A stretch of 64,000 nucleotides of DNA from Neoceratodus forsteri (lineage: Eukaryota; Chordata; Ceratodontiformes; Ceratodontidae): contig CM028131.1 of the NCBI GenBank assembly GCA_016271365.2, forward strand, positions 284,399,001 through 284,463,000, given 5' to 3'. Position numbers and translations under genes: made by a program. Of this stretch, positions 34,030-45,111 are shown piece by piece (positions within the stretch are counted from its first letter, which is position 1; every line of letters starts with the position of its first letter). Under the pieces are notes generated by a model. It was not told where the DNA came from. It worked only from the letters and a program-made list of their open reading frames with translations, and searched no databases.

Positions 34030-36580
34030 TCCACCAGAATTTGGCTAGTTGTCCTGTACAAGGCTGGGTTATCACTTCCTCCAGATGATGTCATCTCTGG
34101 GCCTGTCGCAAGAGATTTCTACCGTGACTCACCAGGGTGGTCACATGTTGGACTTGGTCTTTTCGCTGAGGCTTGAGATTGATAATCTTAAGATTGATCC
34201 GGTCATTTGGTCTGATCATTGCATGGTGGAATTTTTGCTCAGGGCCCCCCTGTGAGCCCTCCCCCTGCAGAGCTGGTAAGCTACTGCCCTTTGAGGGATC
34301 TGACCCCAGAGGGTGGTGGTAGTTGACCTATCTAGTGTGGGCAGTGCATGCATAGGGGTTGTGGGTGAAGCAGTCATTGCCTATAATGAGGTGATGCTGG
34401 GGCACTCAACTCCCTTGCACCAGTCCGTGTATGACTCAGATCCTCTCACTTGAGGTCCCCTTGGTTTGATGGGGAGCTCAAGGCGATGAAGATCAAGGGC
34501 CAGAGGTTAGATCGCTGCTGGCGGAGGACCGGGCTGGAGGTGGACAGACTGGTCCTGCGTGCACACTATATTGTTTACCAGGGGGCAATCAACCATAAAA
34601 GGCAGTGTTCCTGTCCAGGGAGATTGCCACTAAGAAGAACTGACCAGCTATCCTTTTCGGACTGTGGACAGGCTATTACATCCAGCTTGTCTACAGCTGA
34701 AAAAGCATTTTCTTATGCTTTATGTAATGAGTTTGCTTGGTTCTTCTCAGACAGAGTACCCACTATCAGGCAGGGAATTCTGCTAGTGAGTCACAGTGTG
34801 GCCAACAGTGGTCACCCTGATTGTCAGGTGCACTCCGCCTGGTTGGAGGGAGTTTAAACCAGTGGAGGTGGTCAAGTCATTGAGGTTGTCTCGAGTCTGA
34901 AGCATACATATTGCGAACTGGACCCAGTGCCAGCTTGTTTCTTAATGGGATGTGTTGACCTGTAGGCCCGGTGTTGCCTTGATTGTCCGTGTTCTTTCCA
35001 GATGCTTTGAAGGAGGCACTGGTGAGATCCCTTCTGAAGCAACCATCTTTAGACCCTGACGTCAAGGCGAATTACCATCCTGTTTCCAACCTTCCATTCT
35101 TGAGAAAGGTTGTGGAGAAGATTGTAGCAGCAGGGAACACCTTGTGGATTTTGATATCTATGAGCTGCTGCAGTCTGGGTTTTGTGCCGGGCACTGTATG
35201 GAAACCGCATTATTTTGGGTGCATAATGATCTCCCTCAGAGTAAGAGATTGAGGAAAGGGACAGTTCTCATTCTCCTTGATCTCTCCTCAGCTTTTGACA
35301 CAGTGGACCACTGTGTGTTACTCAACCACTGAGGGAATTTTGTGGACTCGCTGGCACTGTCATCTGCTGGTTTGAGTCCTACCTCACAAACAGGAAGCAA
35401 AGGGCTGTGATGGGAAATTTCTCCTCCTCCGCTAGCCTTCTGTCTTGTGGAGTACCTCAGGGTTCGGTCTTGTCACCAACATTGTTTACCATGTATATCT
35501 GCCCTGGGTGAGATCATTAGGAAGTACAGTCTGGATTTTCATTGCTATGCTGATGATACCCAGCTGTATCTATCCTTTGTCTCTGGGACATCCAGTGCAG
35601 CGGATGTGCTGAACAACTGCCTGGCCGAGATTAATGACTGGATGGCCTCTAGCTGGTTGCAACTGAACCCCGATAAGACGGAGGTACTGGTGGTGGAGTT
35701 GAACAGGAAGCGTGATAGGATGACCTCTGGTGCAGAGACTGGATTGTTTCTGGGATCTGTGCCATTGAAGGCCTCCTCTAGGGTGTGTGATCTTGGCATT
35801 ATCCTTAACAGTGGACTGACACTTGAATCTCAGGTGTCGTCCGTCGTCTGGTCCAGCTTTTACCACCTGAGGAACATCGCTAGGATCAAACACCTCATTC
35901 CACCCATGGACCTCTCCACCTTGGTACATGCATTCATGACATCAAGGCTTGACTACTGTAATGTGCTCTATCTTGGGGGTCACTGGAGGTACCCCCATTG
36001 ATTGCAGCTAGTGCAGAATACAGCTGCCAGGCTGTTGCGGGACAGCCAAAATACTGTCACAACACCCCAGTGCTGCGTGAACTGCACTGGCTGCCTGTTT
36101 GATGGAGAGCTCTCTTTAAGGTGGGCTTGCTCACCTTTAAAGCCATACATGGACTGGGCCCTGGCTACCTGTTGAACCTTCTAACACCTGTTGCCCTGGT
36201 CTGCTCTCTCTGGTCCTCCTCTAGGGACCTCCTTGCGATTCCCAGGATGAGGTTAAAAACTGCCTGTGACAGAGCTTTTAGTGTCGCCAGAATTCACTTT
36301 CTCTTCAGTTGAGGCATTCAAAGCCCTCCTCTAGATCTTTTTATTCAGCTGGGCATACTCAGACATTGTCCTTTAGATACTGTTTCTGAGACATTATGTG
36401 AAATAGCCCCTTAGGATTCTGTTGCTAGGTCAGGCCCCCATTTTGGGTGGTCTGATTTTAAGTATTTAATTGGAATAGTCTATATTTTATTTATAGTGTT
36501 TTAATTGTTCTTAGATGTACTTTGATTGTGTGGCACCCAGAGCATCTGGGATTGGGCCTGAATAATAATATTTGCCTTGC
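34030..36580 (+). mobile_element. L2 LINE, 5'-truncated and decayed
   Basis: Starts within the endonuclease (FLQMMSSLGLSQEIS, GHMLDLVFSL, IWSDHCMVEF at 34049-34255), runs through RT and ends with CACCCAGAGCATCTGGGATTGGG and AATAATAATA near 36575. The 3' end is typical of L2 in fish and amphibians. An L2 tail fragment of the same family lies at 33640-33752 in the opposite orientation. Confidence 0.88.
34049..36320 (+). pseudogene. L2 ORF2 endonuclease end, reverse transcriptase
   Basis: After the last endonuclease block (LDLVFSLRLE, WSDHCMVEF), RT begins near 34983 with LVRSLLKQPSLDP and YHPVSNLPFLRKVVEKI. LLDLSSAFDTVDHCVLL follows near 35290, then LSCGVPQGSVLSP near 35450. The active site is FHCYADDTQLYLSF near 35540, with both Asp residues intact. 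VNDWM-type and LDYCNVLYLG blocks follow to 36001, then KAIHGLGPGYL near 36160. Frame changes occur near 34860, 35260 and 35340, and between 36001 and 36121. Confidence 0.85.
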
Positions 36581-36654
36581 CTTACCTACAAGTTTTGACC
36601 CTATAACCTCTATGATGGGTTGCCAGTACTTAAACAACTTATTTTTAAAATGTA

Positions 36655-36835
36655 ATGACTGAAATGTGGTCAGTTCTGGGACTGCCGCTGGCTGGTTGTC
36701 AGTGCTGTGACTGTCAGGTGCATTGTTGTAAGGGGACGGGTAAGTACTACGACTGTTGAGGGAGGTTCAGAGGCAATGTTGTGTTAATGGTGGGGGTCAG
36801 TACTGTGATTGTTGTGATTGGGGTTGTCCGTGCTT
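36655..36835 (+). repeat. Minisatellite rich in TGTGACTGT, left part
   Basis: Motifs such as GTCAGTGCTGTGACTGTCAG and GGGGGTCAGTACTGTGATTG recur here and again at 42655-44275. The SINE and Tx1 copy B between them interrupt one array. Confidence 0.8.
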
Positions 36836-37013
36836 TATTTATTTAGTTTTTGTTGACGGGTAAGTGCACTAGACAAATCCTGCCTATTTTCAGGCACGAC
36901 CGGGGGTGGGGGGACACAGATGAATGCCAACTGACCTAGAACCAGATTAAGCTGTTGGTGGTATTTTTAGTGAATGAGGGAAATTTGGCCAGGACACTGG
37001 GGAAATTCCCTAC
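36836..37013 (-). mobile_element. SINE 3' tail (rest at 42304-42639), split by Tx1 copy B
   Basis: Reverse complement starts at the SINE end (CGTCAACAAAAACTAAATAAA) and runs to GGCCAAATTTCCC and the insertion point. It aligns with 6166-6345. The upstream SINE body lies on the far side of the LINE. Confidence 0.85.
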
Positions 37014-37055
37014 GGCTGCTGGTCGGTGGCTAGTTGCTGGCGTGCGGCGCCTAGC

Positions 37056-38831
37056 ATGGCAGACGTTTTGGAGGTCGGGAAGGAGAAGGAGGTAGAGGAG
37101 CGAGAAACAGAGTTCCATTGCTTCGGTTGTACCTTGTCTTCTGGTGGCTGAGCATACTCCTACGCCGCCACCGCACCCCAGCTACCCGATTTCTCGCTGC
37201 TCACCAGAATGTTACACTTACAAAGTGCCTTTAATTCGGAGCCCTTACCTGATATTGCTCGGTCTCATGATGAAGCTCTTGCTGTGGAAGATGTTCATAT
37301 GCCGCTTATCCAGTGCAGGAACTGAATGTTGGAAGGCGGTTTCCGGGAGGACTGTGGAGCGTGCAGGACCGCATCGCCATCATTGGTGCAGCAGCACGCG
37401 CTACCAGAGAGGAAGTCACATGAGGCCATGGACTGGTCTGAAGTGATGGCGCTTCAAGAAGCAGGTTGAAGAGGACTGATTCAGGAGATTGGGTTCCCGA
37501 TTTAGACTGGACTCCGCTTTCAGGTAGGAAAACTCCTGAAACGGCACAGCATCTATCCCTCAGCCATCTACTTCAAGGAGGGAAGAGGGTTTTAGAGCCT
37601 GAACTTTCCAGCATACCCCTGTTGCTGTTTCTACTGTGTCTATGGGTCCTACTGCCCCATTTTGAGCACCACTTCCAAACCACCATTATCAGACTTATTT
37701 AAATCGAAATTGGAACAAGCCCTCGTCGAAATGCTGTACGTCTGCGTTATAGGGGGTTTGACTGAACACCTGATAGATACTATGTATTTAACCAACTCTT
37801 GAAGTCTAAAATGGGTTTTGTGCCAAAGACATCTATGCTTTGATTCATGTCGGGGAGGATTCCTTTGATGTTAGTTTCAGACACCTGCTCATATGGACAA
37901 ATTCTGGGACAAATATGCTAATCAAAAAATCATCCAGTATGGTTGCCTTTTTTGCTATCCCTTTAACTCTTCCTTACTTAGGTTTGTTACAATTATGTTC
38001 CGCAATGAAGGAGTGAATGTGAGTGATATCTATCGCTGGCTGCAATCCAAGTGTGAGGTGTTGGGGCCACCTGAAGCTCTTCTGATGTGGAGGGTATTTG
38101 GACAGGGGATGGAAGTTTAAAGTGAAGTTGTTGCAAGTTAATTCTGAGGTTGTACATCTGCCAAATAGTTTTTCTGGGTAAAGACAGAGGGTGTGTTTTT
38201 ATGCAGGGCAACCTAAGGCATGCTATAAATGTGGAGATAGAACTCACATTAGTAGTGTATGTGACATGATGAGATGTCCTTTATGTGGGGTTTGGGCATT
38301 CTGTTGACCGATGCATTAATATCTTTCAGTGTAATCTTTGTGACGAAAAGGCATGCCTTCCATCAGTGTCCATGGGCAAGGCATAACAACTCTGACGGCC
38401 TAGACCAGGATGGTTTACTTCAGTAAAGCCCAAGCTAAAGTGCAGGTTCCTGGTGATAGGTCAAACCCCCCCAAGAAAAGACCCTGTCCCCTCCCTCCTT
38501 TCCAGATATTGCTAACCCTGAGCAACCTATGATTAATATCCTCGGGACACTGTGCTTCTGGTTTCTCCTCCATTGGGGAGAATCAGACTCAGGTGTCCAG
38601 TATGCCACCCTTTGAAATTGTTAAGAACAGGAGGTTTACCAGAGCCTCTTTAAAACAGTCCCAGGCCAGCCGGTTGTGACTGACAATTTTTTCCCCCTTC
38701 AGGAAGGCGTTAGGGACTCAGACCTGGAATCTGAGACCTCTCATCTCTCTGAAATTGTGACGGAGGATGAAGATAGTAAATCTACTGAACTTACTAAAGA
38801 TAAAAAGGGAAAAAGGAAAAAAGAAAAGTGA
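37056..38831 (+). pseudogene. Tx1 copy B ORF1 (zinc-knuckle protein), frameshifted
   Basis: The ATG at 37056 opens MADVLEVGKE, parallel to MADAPLLAEE of copy A. The conserved middle appears at 37893-38120: FVTIMFRNEGVNVSDIYRWL parallels ITVLFQNEGVDVTDVVYWL. Knuckles follow at about 38215-38390: CYKCGDRTHISSVC, then a CPLCG...GHSVDRC and CNLCDEK...HQC pair across frameshifts. The C-terminus is acidic then Lys-rich, ending KGKRKKEK before TGA at 38829. Parallels in knuckle number, spacing and termini support the family assignment. Confidence 0.8.
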
Positions 38832-38861
38832 GTCAGAAGCATAGCTCTTGAGCAGTTTCCA

Positions 38862-41800
38862 TGGCAGCTTTAAAGTTTGCTTCTTTTCAATGTCTGTAGT
38901 CTTAAGACATTTCACAGACAGATATCCATCTTCACATATCTCACCTCTTTGCATTTGGATATCATATTTCTGCAAGAGACTAGGATCTCTTCTATCTCTG
39001 AGGAGCAAAGGTTGAAAAGACTATGGACCTGTGGCCCTCCTTTTGGTCATATAGTACAGAAACTGCAGATGGTGTGGCCATATTGTTTGGTAACTCTTCT
39101 TTTAAAATTCTGAAAATCATAGATTTGTTCCCTGGAAGGCTCTCATATTGGACTGTGTATGGGGTGATTATTTTTTCTTTCTTAATGTTTATGCTCCACA
39201 GACTAAATCAGGCCGCATTGCCTTATTTTCTGACATTAAACCCTTTTGTTTACAAAGAGACATTTAGTGTGGGGAGGATTTTAACTGCTCTCTTGATATC
39301 CAGTTTAGTAAGGATCAAGGTAAAAAGTGTATTGTGATTCATACGCCTTATTTGAAGTGGTAACAGCTGCTGGACTTCTAGATGTTTTCCGTAGCTTATA
39401 CCCGTAGGTGGAAACACTTATCATAGACACACCTTTGCCACTAGAATTGACATGTTTTTATTTCACACTATCTTCCATTGTGTCCTGTGTTATTGCTCCA
39501 GTGGAATTCTCTGACCATCATGTTTTGTTTTGTACTTTATCCCTACGATATCTTCCTCCCAGATTGTATTCCGGCATATCACGCTGGAGACTGAATACTT
39601 CCTTTCTTTCAGACCGGTTTATTTTTCAAAATTGGATTTTTTCTTAGCTGCCAAATCCTCTACTTTAGCCCTCTTTGATTCCCCATATGAATGGTGGAAG
39701 CAATTTAAGATTGAGGTTAAACATTTATTTCAGTCCTGGGGTAAAACAAAGGTACGGGATGATTATAGGAAATATTTATTTCTACGGAACCAATTATACA
39801 GGCTTATGTCCCTTCCCCCACAGGATTATGTTCGCTCTCTTTCTCAAATCAAAGTTATTAAGCAACAAATGAAAAACTACCAATACAATAGGGCCAAGTC
39901 TTTATATATGGAATTTCGTTTTTCTTGTAAAAAATCACCAATGGCTGATCCTTTCCATGCATGCAAAACTCACTTAAAAGATACTCTCATGACTGGTTTG
40001 TTTGATGCAACTGGTGACCTAATTACCTCTGATTTAGGTATGTTACGGACTGTGCAGGGCTACAGTCAGACTTATTTTTCATCCCCCCAGGTATTACATC
40101 CGGATTCTCTTTCAAGTACGGTTTTTTCTTCCCTCCCAAAGGTATCTCAGGATTTGGTCCGATCTTTACAATTACCTATTTCCTCTACTGAGGTACTTGA
40201 AGTCATTAAACAATTAAAGCTTGGATCATCCCCTGGTATGGATGGAATACCGAATGAATTTTATAAAAAATGTATTAACTTTATGGGTTTTTTTCTGCCT
40301 ATAGTGTATAATTGTTATCTATCCTCAGAGATCCCTTGTCCAGAATTTTCATTATCCTTAATGACCTTTCTTTATAAAAAGGTGATAAGTTTTATTTTCT
40401 AATTGGAGACCGATTTGTCTGTTAAATAGTGACTATAAAATTTTAACTAAAATCCTGAACAATAGATTAGAGAATTAGCCAGACTTTTGATTCACCCTGC
40501 ACAAACCTGTGCGATTAAAAATAGGAAAATACAGCATAATCTTTTTTTACTTCGTGATCTTTTCGCTTCTCAGCAAAATTTTTTCTCCTCTGAAATTATT
40601 GCGGCTTTGGATCAATCCAAGGCGTTCGATGCAGTTAGCCATTCTTATTTATATTTTGTGCTTTCTTCCTATGGAATCCCTGATGTTTTTGTACGATGGA
40701 TTTCATTGTTATACACTTCTGCTGTTTCAATTCCAGTAGTAAATGGGTTATTAGGAGAGAATATCAGGATTTCTCGAGGAGTTAGGCAGGGATGTCCCTT
40801 AAGCCCCTTATTATACACTTTCGTTTTGGATCCAGTGATTAGGAGCATTGTTAATGATACTTCTTCTATGTATTGCCTTCAGTGGGCCTTGAATTGATTA
40901 AGGTTACTGCTTTCGAGATGATGTAACCCTTCTTTTAGCTGACCCACCTCTTTGCAGAGAGCCTTGGAAATTTTTCTTTTTGGCAGATACTCTGGTGCCT
41001 CTCTAAATTTTACTGAAAAGTTTTGTGATGCAATTAGGACAGTTGGCTCCTGACCTATCCCATTGTTTTCATTCCTCTTGTCACAGGGCCTCAGAAAATA
41101 CTTGGTGTTTGGTTTGGGATGAACAACATGGAAATCTATAATTGGGACAAGCAGATAACTGTAGGTCAAACTAAAGTTAATCAGTGGAAACACTGGAAAT
41201 TTGGAAAAAAAAAAGGGTCTTGATCATTAAAAAATTTGTTTTGCCCATTTTTCTTTACTTAAGTCACCTCTTTCCACCTCCAGTTTTTCTCGAAACTAGG
41301 ATTTATAGTGTTTTTTTTCAGATGTTGTGGGGCAATAGACTGAACCCGGTGAAGAGAGAGTTTACGTATCTTCGCTGCAGAGAAGGGGGATTACATATGA
41401 TTAATCCTATAGTTTTTTTTCACTCTATCTTTCTTTTTTCTTCCTTTTCTTTCATCTGGCAGGTACCATCTCTTCCTTGGCAGTTCTGGATCAAATCCAT
41501 TTGGCATAAGTATTTTTTTAAATGGTCCATTCTCCCCCCTAAGTTACTATTGTCGGATAATATACCACAATATGGCGTCTCTACTTAAAGAAATTACATC
41601 AATGGAAGATTCCTTTACAGAAGCTACAGTCCTTACACCGAAGTCCTTTTATGAATACATTGTATATGATGTTCAGAAAATATCACTGCTTTTTCCACTC
41701 TGTTCTCCGTCTAATATGCAATATGTCTATAAATTATCTGATAATAGGATTTTGTTCAAAACTTGGGATATTATATGGATTTCTGCTCATGGTAGGTTAG

Positions 41801-42221
41801 AGTCCGAGGAAATCTGAAATATAAACCTGTCACTGACGGATACTGTTTAAGACAAGCTTGTGTTGCTACTGAAGAGAGTCAATCTCATTTTTTATCGACT
41901 GTCCTTATAGTCAGCAGTTTTGGGACTTCACAGCTAGTCGCTGGCATATGCCTCACTTACGCTCTATTTCTTATTGTACTCTAGTGTTGGGTGTTTATCT
42001 GGGTGATTGGGATAGATATCATAGAAGCACGTTGAATGTTTTTCACTTTTACAATATTATTTATGGCAAGCCCGTTGCTTTTTGTATTACAACAATCTCA
42101 TACTGATTTTGCTGTTATTCTTTCTACTATTGTGAATGACTTACAAACTGTTCATTGTCAGGATTGTAAAAATATTCTACTTCTTATGTTTCTTATTTAT
42201 GGAAAGGTTTTTCCTTTTTGA
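38862..42221 (+). pseudogene. Tx1 copy B ORF2 (endonuclease-reverse transcriptase), broken
   Basis: The endonuclease begins near 38862 with LLFNVCSLKTF and IIFLQETRISS; VEFSDHHVLFCTL near 39500 is its Ser-Asp-His block. 39530-40402 is open for 290 codons and ends in RT block one (LGSSPGMDGIPNEFYK). RT continues at 40487-40897 with ALDQSKAFDAVSHSYLYFVL and RISRGVRQGCPLSPLLYTF; the YADD box is lost in a frameshift near 40915. The thumb at 41184-41588 has a GNRLNPVKREFTYLR stretch, matching copy A. The reading frame ends at TGA 42219-42221, about 80 bases from the 3' end of the element. Confidence 0.82.
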
Positions 42222-42303
42222 TTTTTCTTGTTCTCTCTAAGATTTGTTCTGTATTATTTTATTTCCTTTTTGTTTAAATGTGATGTTTGGTTTTTGCCTA
42301 ATA

Positions 42304-42639
42304 AAATTCCCTACTCTTTCTGATAAGTGCCATGGGATCTTTAACATCCACAGACTACCACCAATCCAGGCAGATGGGACCTCGGTTTAACGTCTCATCC
42401 GAAAGGCGGCACCTCAAAAGTGCAGCACCCTCTCATGCTGCACTACAGTGTCAGTACTGGGATATTAACCAAGTGCCAGATGGGAACTGAACCCACGGCC
42501 CTCTGATCTCCGGCCTCAGAGGCGGAGTGTGCTACCACTGAGCCACTGACACTGTCCAAAATATACCCCAGCATTGGCCGGAATCGAACCCAGGTCAACT
42601 GCTTGAAGGCAGCTATGCTCACCACTATACCACCAATGC
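42304..42639 (-). mobile_element. SINE body with tRNA head(s), split by Tx1 copy B
   Basis: On the minus strand: a tRNA-Gly-like head (42639-42571), a short linker, then a second tRNA-like part with A-box TGGCTCAGTGGTAGC and B-box GGGTTCAGTTCCC, then a conserved body containing GCCTTTCGGATGAGACG, AAACCGAGGTCCC and GATCCCATGGCACTT. It ends at AAAGAGTAGGGAATTT, where the LINE interrupts; the tail continues at 37013-36836. This body is a widely shared module in fish-type SINEs (from memory). The related copy at 47907-48178 lacks the tRNA-Gly-like head. Confidence 0.85.
42571..42639 (-). tRNA. tRNA-Gly(UCC)-like sequence, probable pseudogene or SINE head
   Basis: The minus strand has acceptor arms GCATTGG and CCAATGC that pair perfectly over 7 bp, A-box TGGTATAGTGG and B-box GGTTCGATTCC. 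The overall sequence closely follows vertebrate tRNA-Gly with UCC anticodon, but one C is missing in the anticodon loop (CTTCAAG) and one in the T stem. The element is 69 nt. Pol III boxes look usable; the tRNA fold is impaired. It sits directly upstream of a tRNA-derived SINE in the same orientation. Confidence 0.75.
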
Positions 42640-42654
42640 TCCACAACGGTTAAC

Positions 42655-44275
42655 GGTTTAACGGTTGAGGGTGGGAGCCTGTGCAGTTATTGTCAATGGG
42701 TGGGTGGTCAGTGCCGTGGACTGCCAGGTGGGAGGCAGGACTGTAACTTTTAGGAGTTGGGAGTGTTGTGACTGTGGGGTGGGGATTACTGCTGTGTCTG
42801 TCTGTAGAGGGTATCAGCCCTGTGACTGTCACGGATGTAGGGGACAGTGCTTTGACTATGGTGGTTGGTAGTGTTGTGACTGTTGGGGTTAGAGGTAAGT
42901 GCTGTCACTGTTGGGGGATGAGGATCAGCACTGTGACTGTCGGGTAGGTGGCCACCGTGACTGATAGGGGAAGGTGTTAGTTCTGTGACTATTGAAGGGT
43001 GGTACAGTTCTGTGACTGTCGGGGGGGCAGTCCTGTGACTATTGTGGGTGAGGAGGCAGTGCTGTACCTGTTGTGGATGGGGGTCAGTGCGGTGACCATT
43101 AGGAGTAGTAGGTCAGTGCTGTCATCATCAGGAGATGGGAATTAGTGATGTGACTGATGGTAGGGGGTGTCAGTTCTGTGACTTTTGGAGGTGAGGCGGC
43201 TGTGCTGTGACTGTTGGGGATTGATGATCAGTGCTGTAAGATGGGATGGGGTGCAGTGTTGTGATTCTCAGGGGTGTATGGTCATTGCTGTAACTGCCAG
43301 GTTGAGGGGGGTAGGAGAGCAGTTCTGTGACTATTGGGAATACTGAGAAACTGTTGCGACTCTCAGGGGTGTCGAGCAGCGCTGTGACTGCCAGAGGTGG
43401 GTAGTCTTTGTCAAGATTGTCAGTGGAGGGTGTTAGTCCTGTGATTGTTAGTGGGGTGATACAATCCTGTAATGGGGGGGTTCAATCCTGTGCTTGTAGG
43501 GAAGGGGGTGATACAGTCCTGTTACCATAAGGATTGGGGTACAGTCCTGTGACTGTGTGTGTGTGTGGGGGGGTAAAACAGTCCCAGGACTTGGGGGACA
43601 GTCCTGTGACTGTGTGTGGGTGGTCCAGTCCAATAAATGTTGGGGGTGGTCATTGCAGTAACTGATGGTGGATGGTGTCAGTACTGTAACTGTTAGAGCA
43701 GTGGTACAGTCCAGTGATTGTCGGGAGGAGAGTCTGTTATGTAACTGTCAGGGATAGGGTTTCATTTATGTGACTATCAGGGTGAGGGTCATTCCTCTGA
43801 CTTTTGGGAGGTCTGCTTCTGTGCAGTTCTACAACTTTGAGGGATGGAAGCATTTGCAGGAAGTTGTACATATGGAAAGAAGGTTGTATAAGGCACCAAA
43901 CTAAGTGACTGTTCGAGGGGGGGATGTTGCTGTCCTGACAGTGTGGGGTGGTCATCAGTGCTGTGATGTACAGTGTGGTGACTGGTAGGGGTGGGGATTG
44001 TTGCTGTGACTGTCTGTGGAAAGTGTCATCCATGTGACTGTTGGGGATATGGGTACAGTGATGTCATGGTGGTGGGGTGTAGTGCTGTGATTGTTGGGAA
44101 TGGGGATCGGTTCTGTGACTGTCAGGCATGAGTGCTCAGTGCTGTGACTGACAGTGGAGGTGTCAGTCCTGTAACTGTCTGAGGGGTACAGTCCCACGAC
44201 TGTCAAGGGTGGGATGGTCAGTCCTGTGATGGTGAGGGGTCTGTGCTGTGGCTGTTGTGTAAGTAGTGTAGAGTG
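42655..44275 (+). repeat. Degenerate minisatellite of TGTGACTGT-type units
   Basis: Roughly 40-50 base units with cores such as CAGTGCTGTGACTGTTGGGG recur for 1.6 kb with heavy drift, including a (GT)n run near 43554-43566. The same motif family occurs at 36655-36835. Reading frames on either strand just repeat low-complexity peptides. Confidence 0.85.
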
Positions 44276-45111
44276 GTGCACAAGTAAAGGAAAAGGCGGT
44301 GTATAAGCAAAGCAGCCAGCTTGCAATAACAAAAGAAAAGAATGCTCAGCACTCCTAGATTCAGTTTTACATGCAAAGTGCAAGATTTATTTTCCAGCAA
44401 CATGCCTGGCATGCACCCACTTGGGCTAGCACTTCAGACCTTCAGTGGCCCTTCTACAGAGGACAGGTCTGAGGATTAAAAATGGTGCATCTCATTTATA
44501 CAGAAATGTCAAAGTGATATACACCACACACTAAAAACAACATGCAAGTCAAGGTGAAAACAATGGTAACAAACATTTCATTATTTTGTTTTTTTTTTGC
44601 ATTTTGTTTTTTACACTCATGTTAAACATTTGCTGATATTAGCATACTACTTAAAATTAACATAATGCTCCCCTCCCATTTGGGGGCTTACCTTAACAGA
44701 GCCTCAGGTGTTCTTCACTGCCTCCCGGTGTCTGCCCGCTCTCCACGGCACTTTGCCATTCCATGAGAGCACCCTTGTTTAATTGAGCCTGCAGGCCCAC
44801 AAAATCCATCTGAAAGCAGGCGTATGTTTTAGAGTCACTGCTCGCAGGCTCACAAAGGATACATTGCATCCGGACTCGATGCAGTCAAAAGTTAAAATTG
44901 TGTCTTCACTGGTTCCTGGTGCCACGTTAAGTTCAAAAGGCACCGAGGACACAAAGCAAGGAAAAGATTTTTTTTTCTTAAAAACAAATAGGCAGATGCC
45001 TAAAGCACTGCCTCTGGGGTACAGCAAAGCAGGAAGTCAAAGGGCAAAGGGCAGGGCAGTAAGCCCTTCATAAATATTCATAAGCTCTGCAGAATGTTTC
45101 CTAGGGGCAGT
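44276..45111. other. Unassigned DNA
   Basis: No recognisable coding motif. A T-rich run lies at 44578-44610. ORFs at 44779-45073 on both strands have no known signature. Confidence 0.35.

Larger units (their letters stand above)
37014..42303 (+). mobile_element. Tx1-clade non-LTR retrotransposon, copy B (near full length, decayed)
   Basis: About 5.3 kb on the plus strand. AAATTCCCTAC at 37003-37013 and 42304-42314 flanks it; up to three of the leading A's at the 3' side may belong to the element, so the duplication is 8-11 bp. Organisation is as in copy A: short leader, ORF1 with three zinc knuckles, ~30-base gap, ORF2 with endonuclease and RT, and an end of the form CCTAATAAA. The two copies are clearly the same family but well diverged, so they inserted separately. 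Both are broken. Confidence 0.87.

Noticed and set aside
42571..42639. Functional tRNA-Gly gene
   Set aside because: The anticodon loop and T stem each lack one base, and it sits at the head of a SINE.
43448..44383. Minus-strand Pro/Ser/Thr-rich frames
   Set aside because: They are translations of the TGTGACTGT minisatellite.
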